64,000 bases of DNA from a virus, in the IMG/VR virus record IMGVR_UViG_3300045241_000217, positions 45,171-109,170 of that record; one strand, 5' to 3'. Each line of letters opens with the position of its first letter. Within the stretch, counting starts at the first letter, position 1. Position numbers and translations under genes: made by a program. A model generated the notes under the pieces. That model saw only the letters and a list, made by a program, of their open reading frames with translations, did no database searches and was not told the origin of the DNA. This document shows, piece by piece, positions 39,066 to 49,091 of the stretch.

Positions 39066-41852
39066 TCAGCCGGGAGCGTTGCAGGTGCAGGGCAGCATGC
39101 CGTGGTTGAGCATCTGCGCCTTGTGGATGTCGCGCCCGTCGTGGATGGGACACGATCCGATCGGCGCCCGGTCCGGCACTCCCGAGAGGCCCTCGCCCCA
39201 CTGCGCGTGCGCCGCGCGTCGGTGAGCGGCCGCGAGGAGCTCGTGCGGGTCCTGCGCGTCCTCGCTCTTCACCATGTCGCCCGCGGGCTGCTCGACGGGT
39301 CCGCGGACCGTGAGGCCCGGGACGGCGAAGATGTCGTGCGCGAGGAACGGCGTGGTTGGGTGCGAATAGGCGAAGCCCTCTCGCGCGAGCAGGCCAGCGC
39401 CCATCGCGCCCAGGCCGTCGTCGGTGAAGTCGCTGTCGGCGCGGGGCTTGTAGTACCCCTTCTCCACCAGGAGCTTCTCGACCGTCACGGTGGTGACCGA
39501 GAACTTCTTGCACGCGCGGAGCAGGTTCCCGTTGTAGGGGATCATCTCGACGAGCGCGTGCATCACACTCTGCGCCATCGTCTTCACCTGGTCGTGAGCG
39601 TCGAGCTTGCTGTGCTGGACCTCGGTGGACTCCGCCTCGTACGCCTGCTCGATGAAGCCGCAGAGGTAGTCGTAGAGGAGATCGTCGGGCACCGCGTGAG
39701 TCGAGCCCTCGGTGGGAAGCCGGTAGGCGTACAGACCCTTCTTGAGGGGGCGGCCGGCGGTGTCGGTGATCGTCTCGATGTGCATGCTCTTGTCGATGTC
39801 CACGTCTACTGCCTTCTGCCGATGTTTCGCGGCGTCTTCGCGGTGGGCCTTCGCGCTCGGGCCGTTGCCGATCTTCTCGTGGGCCTTCGCCGCGAACTCG
39901 TGCGTCTGCGCTGCGTAGCGATGACCGCCCGGGGTCTTCTTCGCGTTGGCCACGTCGTCGCCGGCGTACGCAGCCTCGCTCCAGTGCCCAGCGGACATCT
40001 CGTGATCGCCGTGCTTCGCGTGGAAGTTGGCCGCCGCCTTGTGGGCGGAGTGCTTCTCGTCGGGCGTGCTCGCCGCTTCGATCCGCGGACCGATCTCGCG
40101 GAACTCGGCGTTCTTCCGCGCGGTGACTTCCGCGGGATGGAGCGGAGCGGAGCCGCCCGGATACGAGGAGGCCTTGATGTTGGCGCTCGCGTGCGACTGC
40201 GCGTCGCGAGCGCCGTCGCCGGCCGCTTCAGCGTGCGCCGCGTGGAGAGCCTTGGCGGTGACCGGCTCACCGTCGGCGTGCATCTGGTCGGCGGTCGCAC
40301 GCACGGCCGCGATGTCCGCTGGATGCGTGAGGCCGAGTTTCTTCGCCGCGAGTGCGACCGCTTGCTCGTGACCGTCCCCAGTGACGGACCTCGACTCCAT
40401 CGAGTGTTCCGTTGCGCGGACCCCGTGCTGCTTCGCCTCCCCCTCGTGAAAGCGCTTCGCGTCCTCGGAGCGCGCAGCGGCCGCACGCTCGCTGTGCATG
40501 TTCGCCGCTCCACGGTGCGCATCCATCGCGAGCCGATGCTGGTTCGGATCGCGGCTCTCGTCGGCGCGCTTCGAGAACACCTCGGCGTGCTTGCTGGCCC
40601 CCATGGTGTTCGCGTAGCTGGGGGGCTTCGGCTTCTTGGCCTTGATCGCCGCCGTCTCTGCATTGAGACGCGCCGTGTGTGCCTTCGTTCGCTCCTTCGC
40701 GGAGCTCGCCTCGCGCGACTTGGCGCTCGGGTCGGATGCGGCGTCTTGCAGCGCGTCCTTGTGCATCGCGTGCACGTGCTCGTCGTTCCCCCACCCGGGG
40801 TTCTGGTGCATGTGGACACCGCCGCCGGCGTGCGCGTACGCCTTGCCGTGCTCGGTCTCCATCGTCCCCTGCTCGTTGCCACGGACGGCGACCGTGTGGT
40901 GCTCGCCGGTCTTCGGGTGCGCGTACACGTAGTCGAAGCCGTGCCCATTCGCCTTCTTGCTGAGGTACTTGTGACCCGCGCTCTTCGCGAACGGCTCGAG
41001 GCTCTTCACCAGCGCGTCGAGATCCGAGAGCGCGTCGTGGCTCTTCACGGCCTCGCTCGCTCGCGCCTCGACTGCTCGGGGCCGACTAGCGAGCGGAGCT
41101 CCCTGCGGCGCGGCGGGTGCCACGGGCTTGCTCACCGGCTTGGCTGCTCGCGGCCGCGCGACGGGGGCATCTTCACCGTCGTCGGCAGCGGGTGCGGAGA
41201 GGGACGCGATCGTGCGTTCCGCGTCCTCCATCATCGCCGCCATCGAGGCCTCGAAGTCGATCCAGCCACCGGCGCCGCCGCCGCGCTGGCTCATCTTCGC
41301 CGCCTGCCCTGGCTTGGGGGCCTCCACCTCGTGCGCGGTCTCGGTGATGGGCTTCACCGGCTCGGGCTCGTCGTCCGCGTTGGGGCGTCCGAAGTCCCCG
41401 CCGTAGAACGCTGCGAGCTGGTTCGCGAACGGCAGAGCGCGCGTCATCTTGCCGAAGGGCTGGCCCGCGGGCTGGGCGTTCGAGCGGCCCTGCGGCACGC
41501 TCGCGGCGTTGCTGCCCTCGAACGGGTCGTCTCCCTGGATCCCCGGCTCGTACGGGCGCCCGGTGCCGTCGCCGGTGCCATCGGGCTGGCGGTCGTCGTA
41601 CTTGCCGTGCATCGGCGTGGCTGCCGAGCGGCCGCCGAAGTGCGCGTCGGCGGGGTTGTCGCGGTCCGCCCACTCGGCCTTCGCGAGGAACTCGTCCTTC
41701 ACGATCGCGTGCCCGAAGTGCGCCTCGAAGTCGATGAACTTCCCGCTCTTGGGATCGCCGACGAAGTTCGAGGGCGAGAAGTTTCCGGGGGGCAGCGCCA
41801 CGCCGCGAGGGCCACGGGGCGTGATGATGTTGGGATCGCGGGGGGCGTTCAT
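39066..41852 (-). CDS. Large His-rich multidomain virion/polyvalent protein
   Basis: Encodes 928 aa, ATG 41852. A Pro/Gly linker region with QPAGQPFGKM (about residues 130-140) precedes a module GHKYLSKKANGHGFDYVYAH (about 285-310), analogous to the GGKYYRRVPTG..WRYYY modules in the other giant proteins. A long helical, His/Ala-rich segment (about 370-690) follows, and a C-terminal part ends in CPIHDGRD...PCTC. No enzyme motif is certain. Location after the portal suggests a head-packaged protein. Confidence 0.6.
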   Translation of the reverse strand: MNAPRDPNIITPRGPRGVALPPGNFSPSNFVGDPKSGKFIDFEAHFGHAIVKDEFLAKAEWADRDNPADAHFGGRSAATPMHGKYDDRQPDGTGDGTGRPYEPGIQGDDPFEGSNAASVPQGRSNAQPAGQPFGKMTRALPFANQLAAFYGGDFGRPNADDEPEPVKPITETAHEVEAPKPGQAAKMSQRGGGAGGWIDFEASMAAMMEDAERTIASLSAPAADDGEDAPVARPRAAKPVSKPVAPAAPQGAPLASRPRAVEARASEAVKSHDALSDLDALVKSLEPFAKSAGHKYLSKKANGHGFDYVYAHPKTGEHHTVAVRGNEQGTMETEHGKAYAHAGGGVHMHQNPGWGNDEHVHAMHKDALQDAASDPSAKSREASSAKERTKAHTARLNAETAAIKAKKPKPPSYANTMGASKHAEVFSKRADESRDPNQHRLAMDAHRGAANMHSERAAAARSEDAKRFHEGEAKQHGVRATEHSMESRSVTGDGHEQAVALAAKKLGLTHPADIAAVRATADQMHADGEPVTAKALHAAHAEAAGDGARDAQSHASANIKASSYPGGSAPLHPAEVTARKNAEFREIGPRIEAASTPDEKHSAHKAAANFHAKHGDHEMSAGHWSEAAYAGDDVANAKKTPGGHRYAAQTHEFAAKAHEKIGNGPSAKAHREDAAKHRQKAVDVDIDKSMHIETITDTAGRPLKKGLYAYRLPTEGSTHAVPDDLLYDYLCGFIEQAYEAESTEVQHSKLDAHDQVKTMAQSVMHALVEMIPYNGNLLRACKKFSVTTVTVEKLLVEKGYYKPRADSDFTDDGLGAMGAGLLAREGFAYSHPTTPFLAHDIFAVPGLTVRGPVEQPAGDMVKSEDAQDPHELLAAAHRRAAHAQWGEGLSGVPDRAPIGSCPIHDGRDIHKAQMLNHGMLPCTCNAPG

Positions 41853-41999
41853 GCGCTCGACCTCTTCGCGCCGACTGTAACGCGTCAGGGAGAAGAGCGC
41901 GACCGATGCGCTTGGGCTACCACTCCAGCGCGCGTCGCCGAAAGGCGAGACCGTGCCGCAACGCGCGGCGGCTTAGGCCCGATCACCGGGAGGGCCCGG

Positions 42000-42248
42000 T
42001 TAGGAGAGTACGGCCCAGAGCCCCGCGCACACCACGCTGACGGCGAGCGCGAAGGCCACGGCCACGAGGTGCACGTCGGCCGCCGTCCCGTGGCGATGCT
42101 CGCGGTTGTACCAGCGAACACGTGAGATCCACTCCTGCGTCGCCAGCCGTTGCCGAAGCTTCCGTCGCGTCCCTTTGCGCGTCCTGCCGAGGATGACTCG
42201 ACGCTGGTACGGGAGCAGGAAGATGATGCGCGACCGGCCCTCGATCAT
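42000..42248 (-). CDS. Small basic protein with C-terminal membrane helix
   Basis: Encodes 82 aa; the ATG overlaps the upstream giant gene's stop (TGATG at 42246-42250). Basic N-terminal half (RRVILGRTRKGTRRKLRQR) and a C-terminal helix HLVAVAFALAVSVVCAGLWAV. A tail-anchored membrane topology is likely. Confidence 0.55.
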   Translation of the reverse strand: MIEGRSRIIFLLPYQRRVILGRTRKGTRRKLRQRLATQEWISRVRWYNREHRHGTAADVHLVAVAFALAVSVVCAGLWAVLS

Positions 42249-45200
42249 CAGCCGAACATGCTCCGCTGCTGCGTGTCCTCTCCGCCCTTGAGCGCTGCGG
42301 TGATCGTCGCGCGCAGCACGTCGCCCGGGCTCTTGCTCTCGCCGAACATGCTCGACTGCCCCTCGGGGTTCTGGCCCGCACGCTTCACGTAGTCACGCCA
42401 CACTGCCGCCTGCTGCTGCGGGCCCGGCTTGCGGATGAGGAGCTCCAGGAGCGCCGTGGCGCTCTCGTTGCCGGCCACGGGGTGACGGTCCCCGAACAGG
42501 TCGTCGAAGTAGTTGAAGAGCCGCTTGAACTGCGCGTCGGGCATCTTCGGATCCATGGCTCCGATCGCTCCGCTCTCCACCCGGTTCTGGAGGCTGTTGT
42601 AGGCCGAGAGCGCCACCGCGAGATCGCTGCCCACGTCGTAGCCGGCGCCGTAGGCCTTGGCCTGCACCATGTACGGCACGCTGCTCGCGATGTTGCCGAC
42701 GAGCTTGGGGCCCGTGTTGCTCAGGATGTCCGCGTCTCCGACGAGGCGACCGACGAGGATGCGCTCGACGAGCACGCGCCCGTCCTCGTTCAGGAGCTTG
42801 GTGCCCTTCTTGAGGTACTGGCTGCTGTTCCGCTGATCGATGATGCCGTTGCGCATGAGCGCGTTCACGAAGCGCTCGCTCCGCGGACTGCCCAGGAAGT
42901 TGGCGAGCGTCTCGTCGCCCTGCATGTCGTTGCCGAGAGAGCCCAGCGTCTGATCGTCGAGCTTGCGGCCGAGCGCGACCTGCATCGTGCGTGGGTCCAT
43001 CGCCTGCGTGAACGACTCGTTGAGTTGACGCACGAGCAGCCGCTGCGCATCCGCCGAGCGGTCCTCGGGATCGATCTCGCGCACGAGCACCGGGCGCTCG
43101 AGGGCGCCGACGTCCTCGGGGCGGAAGCCGAACTCGTGCGCGTGCTCGGCCAGGTACGTCGCGAGCGCGCGACCCTTCTCCTCGTGCTTCTCGTACGCGA
43201 CCTGCATGGACATCGTGCGCGAGTTGCCGCCCAGCGCGATCACACCGTCGCCGTGCGACATGACGACCGGCGGTCCGTTCACCGCGTCGGGGTTGGTGTT
43301 CGCGACGAAGGCCGGGTTGAGCGCCTGCGCGTTGCGCACGACCTTGCCCTGTTCGGCCTGGTCTCGGTGGTACGCGCGTTCCTGGATGTTCTCCGGGTAG
43401 TCCTCGCGCTTGCGGAAGCTCTTGAGCGGATCGTGGCTCGCGATGATCTCGCCAGCCTCCATGAGCCGGTAGCGCGCGCGCACGGCCTTCGGCTGCCCGT
43501 TGTCGCCCGCGACGTACACGTGCGTCTCGCCGCCGATTCGCTTCGGCTCCGGGGACGGGATGACGCTCGCCACCTCGACCATCGCGTCCCGCGCTTGCTC
43601 GGCCACGCGATCGCGCAGGCCGGGAAACGCCGTGGTGAGCATGTTGAGCTGCTGGATGGCCGTGCTTGAGAGCGCGGTGGCCAGCGCCTCGGCCGAGAAC
43701 GACTCGTTGCCGCCGCCGCGAGCCTTCGCGAGGAGCGCCGAGAGTGCCGCGAGCTCGCGCTCCGCGTTGCGTGCGATGGTCGCGACGCGCGCCGAGAAGT
43801 CGTCTTCGGCGGAGCCCGAGCGCCGCATCTCGACGACGGTGCCGACGTGCGCGGCCGTGACGTGCTGCCCGCCCGCGACGTTCTCGGCTGCCGCCACGAT
43901 CTCGTGGAACGAGCGCTGGTCGGTGCGCTTCGTGAGCACGCTGCCCACGACGGCCGCGCGCGCCTCGGGCTCCCAGCCGCGCCGCTCAAGCGCGTGCGCG
44001 AGGATCTCCTTGGCGCGCCACGGGTTCACGCCGGCGCGGTTGAACGCCTTCTGGAGCTTCGCGTAGACGGCCGGCACTCGCTTCTGGAGTGCCTCGAAGC
44101 GCTCTTCGTCCGTGTCGCCCGGGAGATCGTGGAGCATCTCGATCGGCACGTGCTTGAGCACGGCGTTCACGCTCTGCTCGGCGCGCTTCTCCGCCCACGC
44201 GTGGAACTTCTCGCCGTACGTGCCGGCCAGCATCGAGGCCCACTCGTCGGGCTTCACGCTCTTGCGCTCTCCGTTGATCTCCATGTGGATCACGCCGTCG
44301 CTGCCGACGTCGAGCACGTGCACGGTGCGCTCGTGATCGAGCTTCACCTCTTCGCCGGACGTCGCGTCTCGCGCGATCGAGCTCTCTCGGTAGAAGTACC
44401 TCCACGGGCGCTTCGGGTTCCCGGTGGGCACGCGGCGGATGTACTTGTGGCCGCCGGCTGCCTTGTAGAGCGCCTCCATGCTCTTCTGGAGGCTGTCCTC
44501 GTCGAGCGGGATGTAGAAGAGCGACTTGCTGACGCTTGGGTCCTTGAACGCGAACCGCGTCGGCTCCTCCTCCTCTTCGTCGTCCTCCTCTTCGTCGTCG
44601 GATCCGTCGTCGGGCGTGCCCACCTCGTCGTCATCTTCGCCATCGGCGCCGTCGCCGAGCTCCTGGTCATCCATCTCGACCGGGCGAGCGGGGATGCCGC
44701 GCTCTCGCTGCGTGCGATCGGTGGCGCCGTCCACCTCGACCTGCGCTCGATCGTCGAGCAGTCGCGGGCGCGGTCGCAGCGTCTGCGGCGCGAGCAGGTC
44801 GTTGTCTCGGTCGGCCGATCGCGGCACACGCCCCGCGTCGGTCTGCGCGTTCACGGGCGAGCCGTCTTTCGATCCGCCGTGCGTCGCGGCCTCGCTGCCA
44901 GCCTTGTAGCGATCGAGCACCTGGTCGGCCGTAAGCATCGGCTCGCGATCACCAGGCGTCGCCTCCTCGCCCATGATCGAGGGTCGCAGCGTCGGCACGT
45001 AGTAGAGCGTCGGGTCCAGCGGGATGGCCACCGTGCCACCGAGGAACCCGAAGTTCCCGCTCGCGCGATCGGCGTCGGCCTTGCGTCGGTTCGCCAGCGC
45101 CTCGGCCTCGCGCTGCCGGTTCTCGTCGTCGGGTGGCTGGCGGAAGATCGACTGGTAGTCCGGCATGGGCGGCGTGCTCGTGACGGGTGCGGCTCCGCCC

Positions 45201-48200
45201 GTTGGGCCCGCTGCGCCCACGGGTCCGCTCGAGCCCTTCACGAGATCGCTGAGGAGGATCACCGGGATCGGTGAGGAGGCGAGCGCGCGCTCGAGCGCTG
45301 CCTGCATCGGCTTGCCCTTCTTCCGCTTCCCGGGCGCGACGGTGCCGGCCTGCCGCTGCTCGGGAGTGGCCTGCGGCGCAGGTGCCTGCGGTGGTCCGCC
45401 TTCGAGGTTGCCGCGCGCCACCTCTCGCGCGTGCCACAGGTCTCCATCGCGGCTCGCCTGCTGCTCGGTCGCGTCGCGCTTGGCCTTCGCGGTGTTGAGC
45501 TCGCGCTCGAAGTTCCCACGCTGCTGCACGTCCTGTTGCCTGCGCTGCGCCGCCTGGTCGAGCGCCGGCTCCTGCGCGTGCACGTCGGCGAGCGCCTGCT
45601 CGGTCTCGCTCTGCGGAGCTCCGGGGGAGGGTGCGGCGCCCGGTGCTTGGTCGGCCGCTCCGAGCTTCGCGAGCGCGGCCGCGTTCGCCTGCTTCACCGC
45701 TGCGGCCTTCGGATCGTGCCCGAATCGAGCGTTGAACGCGTCGGCGTTGCCGAGCCCGAGCGCGTCCACCTCGCCCTCGTTGTCCGCCTGCGGCGCTTGT
45801 CCGTTAGTGGCGGGCGGTGCTTGGAGATCGAGCGGGCCCGGAGCGTTGGGGTCGGTCGCCACGCTCGCGTCCTGCTGTCCCGGTGCGGTCGGCCCTGTGC
45901 TCGGTCCGGGTGCGGCGCCAGCCTGCATGGCCTGCGCGCGCTGCGCGGCTGCCGGGTCGGCCTGCCCACCGAGCGCTCCGCTGACCTGCCCGAGCGCGTC
46001 CTTCGCTCCCTGCACGGCCTGACCGTGCTCGGCGCCCGCCTCGGCCATCTTCCGCTTCTGCGTCTTCTCGTGCGCCTCGAGCAGCCCACCCATCTCTTCG
46101 CCGAGGATCGATTGCGGCGCAGCCGCCTGGTTGAACGCGCGACCGAAGGCCTTGAGACCCTCGTGGATCTTGTGATCGCCCGCGGGGCTCTGCTGTCCGG
46201 CCTGGCGGAGCTTCATCCCCGTGACGACCACGTTGAGCGCGGCTTCGAGTTGCGCCGCGAGCTCGGGGCTCTGCGCGCGGACGGCGTCCACGATCTTCTT
46301 GCCCGCTGCGCCGATGGCGTCGGCGTCGGGCAGCTCCTTGCCGCCCCCGCCTGCCTTCGGAGGCTGCCCGCCGGGGCCGGGCGGGTTCGCGGCGGGCGGC
46401 GGCTCCGCGCCGGGTGGCGTGATCGTGGGCGGGCCTGCCTGCGCGGGGGGCGGCGTCTGGCCAGGCTGCGCAACGGGCTTCGCGTCGGGGCCGTTGCCGT
46501 GCGCGTTCGTGCTCCCGTCGGCGTAGGTGTAGATGAACCCGCCCTTGCCGTCGGGCTTGCGGGTCTTCCACAGGTGCCCGGGCTTCTCGGCGCCCTTCTG
46601 GCCGAAGGCCTTCGCGAACTCGGTCCTGCCCGGCTCATGTCGCGCGACGCCGCTGCGACGGTCGGCCGCTCGCTTCTCGTGCTGCTCTTGCTTCTTGTCG
46701 TGCATCACCGCTGCGTGACGGAGGCCCACGTAGTGCTGGTGGTTCGCCGCGTTCTCGTGAGCCCGTGCAGCAGCGTCGTGGTCCTCGGGGGAGTCCGAGG
46801 CGAACGCGCGCGACGTCGCTTCGTACGCTGCGTCGCCAGCCTTGCGGGCTGCGCGGTGCTCCTTCGGGCTGCGCCACGGCTGCGTGTGGGCAGCGTCGGC
46901 GTACTTGCCGCCGTTGGGCCCGATGAACGGACCGGGCGCGGCCGCCTTGGTGAGCGAGAGCGGGATGACGAACGACATGGGCATGGCCTTCTCGATTCCT
47001 TCGCGCACCGCTGCGTCTCGCACCGCGGTCAGCTTTCGCACCTGAGACTCCAGTCGCGCGGCATCGTGCTTCAACCGAAGTTCGGCCGACGCTTCCGCTC
47101 GACCGTACCCGTGCTCCGCGAGCATCGCCTGCTTCCACTGGAAGGTGACGTCGCGCACCGCTTCTGGACGTCGTGACCCGCTGATCTCGCTGTCTGCCTG
47201 TTGCCACGCGCGACCCGGACCCATCGCGAGCCACTTCTGACCTCGCGCGATGTTCGCTCGCGCCCACAGTTCGTCGGGAGCAGTGATCTCCGTGATGGGC
47301 GGTGGCGTGAGTACGTCCACGATCTCGTACGCCCGCTCGCGCTTCGCTTCGAGCGCTGCCTGCTCTTGCCGCGTCGTCGCCAGTTCGTGCGTGGCCTTGC
47401 CGAGCGCCTTGGCTGCGCGCTCGAGCGTGCCGATGCGGCTCGCGGCCTCGGGGTCCTGCTTCTTCGCGCACCCGGTGCCCATGACGTGGTGAGAGCCGTC
47501 GGTGAGCTCGACGGTCGCGTGCACCTCGTGCTCCTTGCCGCACCGCTTGCAGACGCTCGACACGCCGCTGCCTGGGATCGGTCGGCTGTACTCCCGACCC
47601 ATCGTGCCCTCGACCAGTTCACGCTCACGTGTGTCCTTGATCTCGACGATGCGCCGGATCTTTAGGTGCGCGTTCTCTGCGCTCCACGCGCGCGTGTGCT
47701 GGGCATCCGCCCACTTCCCACCCTTCGGTCCGATGAAGGGTCCACCCGACTTGAGCAGCCCAGCGGGGATCACGAACGTCATCGAGCGCAGGAGCGATTG
47801 CTGCTCACCCGGCTTCCGGTACGAGAGCAGCGAGAGCTGACTCGCTCGCGGCTTCTGCTCGCCGCCAGATCCACCGGCACCCTTCGGCTGGTGCGAGTCG
47901 GGGACGGGCAGGCCCATCGCGCGCACCTTGCCCACGTCGAGCGCATGCTTGCCGTTCGCGTTGCACGTGCGGCAGACACCGCTCGTCACGTGCTCCTCGC
48001 CGCCGAACATGTGCGCCTGTCGGCGGATGATGTGCCCCAGGCCCTTGCACGACGGGCAGTTCGCGGGCGTGATCTTCCCGTGCTTGGCCGGGTCGTAGGC
48101 CACGGTGTGCTGCGCGTCCGCCCAGAGCCCTCCCTTGGGGCCGATGAACGGACCGGCGCCCATGCGGCCGACCATCTGCTCGACGAGATCATCGAGGCGC

Positions 48201-48580
48201 TGGCCGGTGTAGCCCTGGCGGGTGAGCGAGGAGCGCAGCGAGCGGCGACGGTTGGTCTCTTCGGCGCTCATTCGTCCGACGGCATCATCAGCGGCTTGCC
48301 CGCCCCACCCCTTCGCCTCAAGCGCATTGCTTGCGCGTCGCTTCTCGTCCGCGCTCATCCGCGCGTGCATGGGGACGTCGAGCATCCGGTTGAGCTCGAT
48401 GTAGTAGTTCGGGCGCTCGGCGAGGTGCCCGGCATCCATGCGCTGGCGCTCCGCATCGCTCATCTTGCCCACGTGCTCGGGGAGGCGAGCGCCCTTCGGT
48501 GTCGCGGCCGCGAACTCGCGCGCGACTTCCGGTTCCTTCGCGAACAAGTACCTGCGCTGAGCTTCGGAGCGGAAGGGCAT
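42248..48580 (-). CDS. Giant polyvalent protein with DdrB/ParB-like domain
   Basis: Encodes 2110 aa; ATG 48580 chosen (MPFRSEAQRRYLFAKEP). Order: an N-terminal helical part; three GPFIGP(K/N)GG-x-(W/Y)AD modules near residues 140, 278 and 548, two of them preceded by FVIP..LxK; a DnaJ-like CPSCKGLGH...CRTCNANG zinc site near 160-200; a Pro/Ala/Gln linker (about 650-1150); FYIPLDEDSLQKSM and HKYIRRVPTGNPKRPWRYFY (about 1355-1400); and a C-terminal domain with NPDAVNGPPVVMSHGDGVIA, LGGNSRTMSM, RPVLVREI and RQLNESFTQAMDP, matching DdrB-like ParB-superfamily domains. Such proteins are thought to enter the cell with DNA and protect it. Confidence 0.8.
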   Translation of the reverse strand: MPFRSEAQRRYLFAKEPEVAREFAAATPKGARLPEHVGKMSDAERQRMDAGHLAERPNYYIELNRMLDVPMHARMSADEKRRASNALEAKGWGGQAADDAVGRMSAEETNRRRSLRSSLTRQGYTGQRLDDLVEQMVGRMGAGPFIGPKGGLWADAQHTVAYDPAKHGKITPANCPSCKGLGHIIRRQAHMFGGEEHVTSGVCRTCNANGKHALDVGKVRAMGLPVPDSHQPKGAGGSGGEQKPRASQLSLLSYRKPGEQQSLLRSMTFVIPAGLLKSGGPFIGPKGGKWADAQHTRAWSAENAHLKIRRIVEIKDTRERELVEGTMGREYSRPIPGSGVSSVCKRCGKEHEVHATVELTDGSHHVMGTGCAKKQDPEAASRIGTLERAAKALGKATHELATTRQEQAALEAKRERAYEIVDVLTPPPITEITAPDELWARANIARGQKWLAMGPGRAWQQADSEISGSRRPEAVRDVTFQWKQAMLAEHGYGRAEASAELRLKHDAARLESQVRKLTAVRDAAVREGIEKAMPMSFVIPLSLTKAAAPGPFIGPNGGKYADAAHTQPWRSPKEHRAARKAGDAAYEATSRAFASDSPEDHDAAARAHENAANHQHYVGLRHAAVMHDKKQEQHEKRAADRRSGVARHEPGRTEFAKAFGQKGAEKPGHLWKTRKPDGKGGFIYTYADGSTNAHGNGPDAKPVAQPGQTPPPAQAGPPTITPPGAEPPPAANPPGPGGQPPKAGGGGKELPDADAIGAAGKKIVDAVRAQSPELAAQLEAALNVVVTGMKLRQAGQQSPAGDHKIHEGLKAFGRAFNQAAAPQSILGEEMGGLLEAHEKTQKRKMAEAGAEHGQAVQGAKDALGQVSGALGGQADPAAAQRAQAMQAGAAPGPSTGPTAPGQQDASVATDPNAPGPLDLQAPPATNGQAPQADNEGEVDALGLGNADAFNARFGHDPKAAAVKQANAAALAKLGAADQAPGAAPSPGAPQSETEQALADVHAQEPALDQAAQRRQQDVQQRGNFERELNTAKAKRDATEQQASRDGDLWHAREVARGNLEGGPPQAPAPQATPEQRQAGTVAPGKRKKGKPMQAALERALASSPIPVILLSDLVKGSSGPVGAAGPTGGAAPVTSTPPMPDYQSIFRQPPDDENRQREAEALANRRKADADRASGNFGFLGGTVAIPLDPTLYYVPTLRPSIMGEEATPGDREPMLTADQVLDRYKAGSEAATHGGSKDGSPVNAQTDAGRVPRSADRDNDLLAPQTLRPRPRLLDDRAQVEVDGATDRTQRERGIPARPVEMDDQELGDGADGEDDDEVGTPDDGSDDEEEDDEEEEEPTRFAFKDPSVSKSLFYIPLDEDSLQKSMEALYKAAGGHKYIRRVPTGNPKRPWRYFYRESSIARDATSGEEVKLDHERTVHVLDVGSDGVIHMEINGERKSVKPDEWASMLAGTYGEKFHAWAEKRAEQSVNAVLKHVPIEMLHDLPGDTDEERFEALQKRVPAVYAKLQKAFNRAGVNPWRAKEILAHALERRGWEPEARAAVVGSVLTKRTDQRSFHEIVAAAENVAGGQHVTAAHVGTVVEMRRSGSAEDDFSARVATIARNAERELAALSALLAKARGGGNESFSAEALATALSSTAIQQLNMLTTAFPGLRDRVAEQARDAMVEVASVIPSPEPKRIGGETHVYVAGDNGQPKAVRARYRLMEAGEIIASHDPLKSFRKREDYPENIQERAYHRDQAEQGKVVRNAQALNPAFVANTNPDAVNGPPVVMSHGDGVIALGGNSRTMSMQVAYEKHEEKGRALATYLAEHAHEFGFRPEDVGALERPVLVREIDPEDRSADAQRLLVRQLNESFTQAMDPRTMQVALGRKLDDQTLGSLGNDMQGDETLANFLGSPRSERFVNALMRNGIIDQRNSSQYLKKGTKLLNEDGRVLVERILVGRLVGDADILSNTGPKLVGNIASSVPYMVQAKAYGAGYDVGSDLAVALSAYNSLQNRVESGAIGAMDPKMPDAQFKRLFNYFDDLFGDRHPVAGNESATALLELLIRKPGPQQQAAVWRDYVKRAGQNPEGQSSMFGESKSPGDVLRATITAALKGGEDTQQRSMFG

Positions 48581-48612
48581 CGCCCGAGTGTGCCCCACGC
48601 TGGGCGAACGCG

Positions 48613-48915
48613 TCAGCCCTCCCTCTCGCCGCCACCGTCGCCGGTCAGCGTGGGAGGCCCCTGCGGACCGCTCGTCATGCTCTGCATCGCGTCGAGGGCT
48701 GCTTGCGCGTGGTCGCGTGCGCTGACCGCGTGCTGCGCGGCGAGCCCGATCGCGGGGAGCGTGCTCGACGAGATCTTCGCTGCTCGTCGGTACTCCCTCG
48801 CGTGCTCTCTCCACGCGGCGCGAGCTGCTCTCCACTCGTCGTGCGTGAGCGGTGGTAGCTCATGCTCGGCGAAGAACAGATCAAGCACGGTGGTCGCTGG
48901 TGTCGCGTGGCTCAC
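48613..48915 (-). CDS. Small helical hypothetical protein
   Basis: Encodes 100 aa from GTG 48915 overlapping the upstream stop. FFAEHELPPLTHDEWRAARA then an Ala-rich helix with HAREYRRAAKISSSTL; Gly-rich acidic end. Lies between the two giant genes. No family recognised. Confidence 0.5.
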   Translation of the reverse strand: MSHATPATTVLDLFFAEHELPPLTHDEWRAARAAWREHAREYRRAAKISSSTLPAIGLAAQHAVSARDHAQAALDAMQSMTSGPQGPPTLTGDGGGEREG

Positions 48916-49091
48916 GCGTTCACCACCTGCCACCACTGGCAGATCGCGGACGGCGGTCGGTCTTTCGGCGGTGGCTGCTTGCACCGCACGCACTGCCCCT
49001 TGAGCACGCGACCCAAGCACTCGATCGAGACGCAGGTGCGACCGACGTGGAAGCGAGGCGCTGGCGGGAGCGCGTGGGGTTGGTGGCTCAC
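48912..49091 (-). CDS. Small Cys-containing protein between the giant genes
   Basis: Encodes 59 aa from GTG 49091, which overlaps the stop of the 1310-aa gene (GTGA). CVSIECLGRVLKGQCVRCKQ has four Cys suited to a zinc knuckle. Both ends are translationally coupled, which supports it despite the short length. Confidence 0.5.
   Translation of the reverse strand: MSHQPHALPPAPRFHVGRTCVSIECLGRVLKGQCVRCKQPPPKDRPPSAICQWWQVVNA

Noticed and set aside
39102-42125. Plus-strand frame of about 1000 codons opposite the 928-aa protein
   Set aside because: Antisense shadow with Arg/Val/Leu bias and no recognisable domain, while the minus strand has portal-adjacent protein features.
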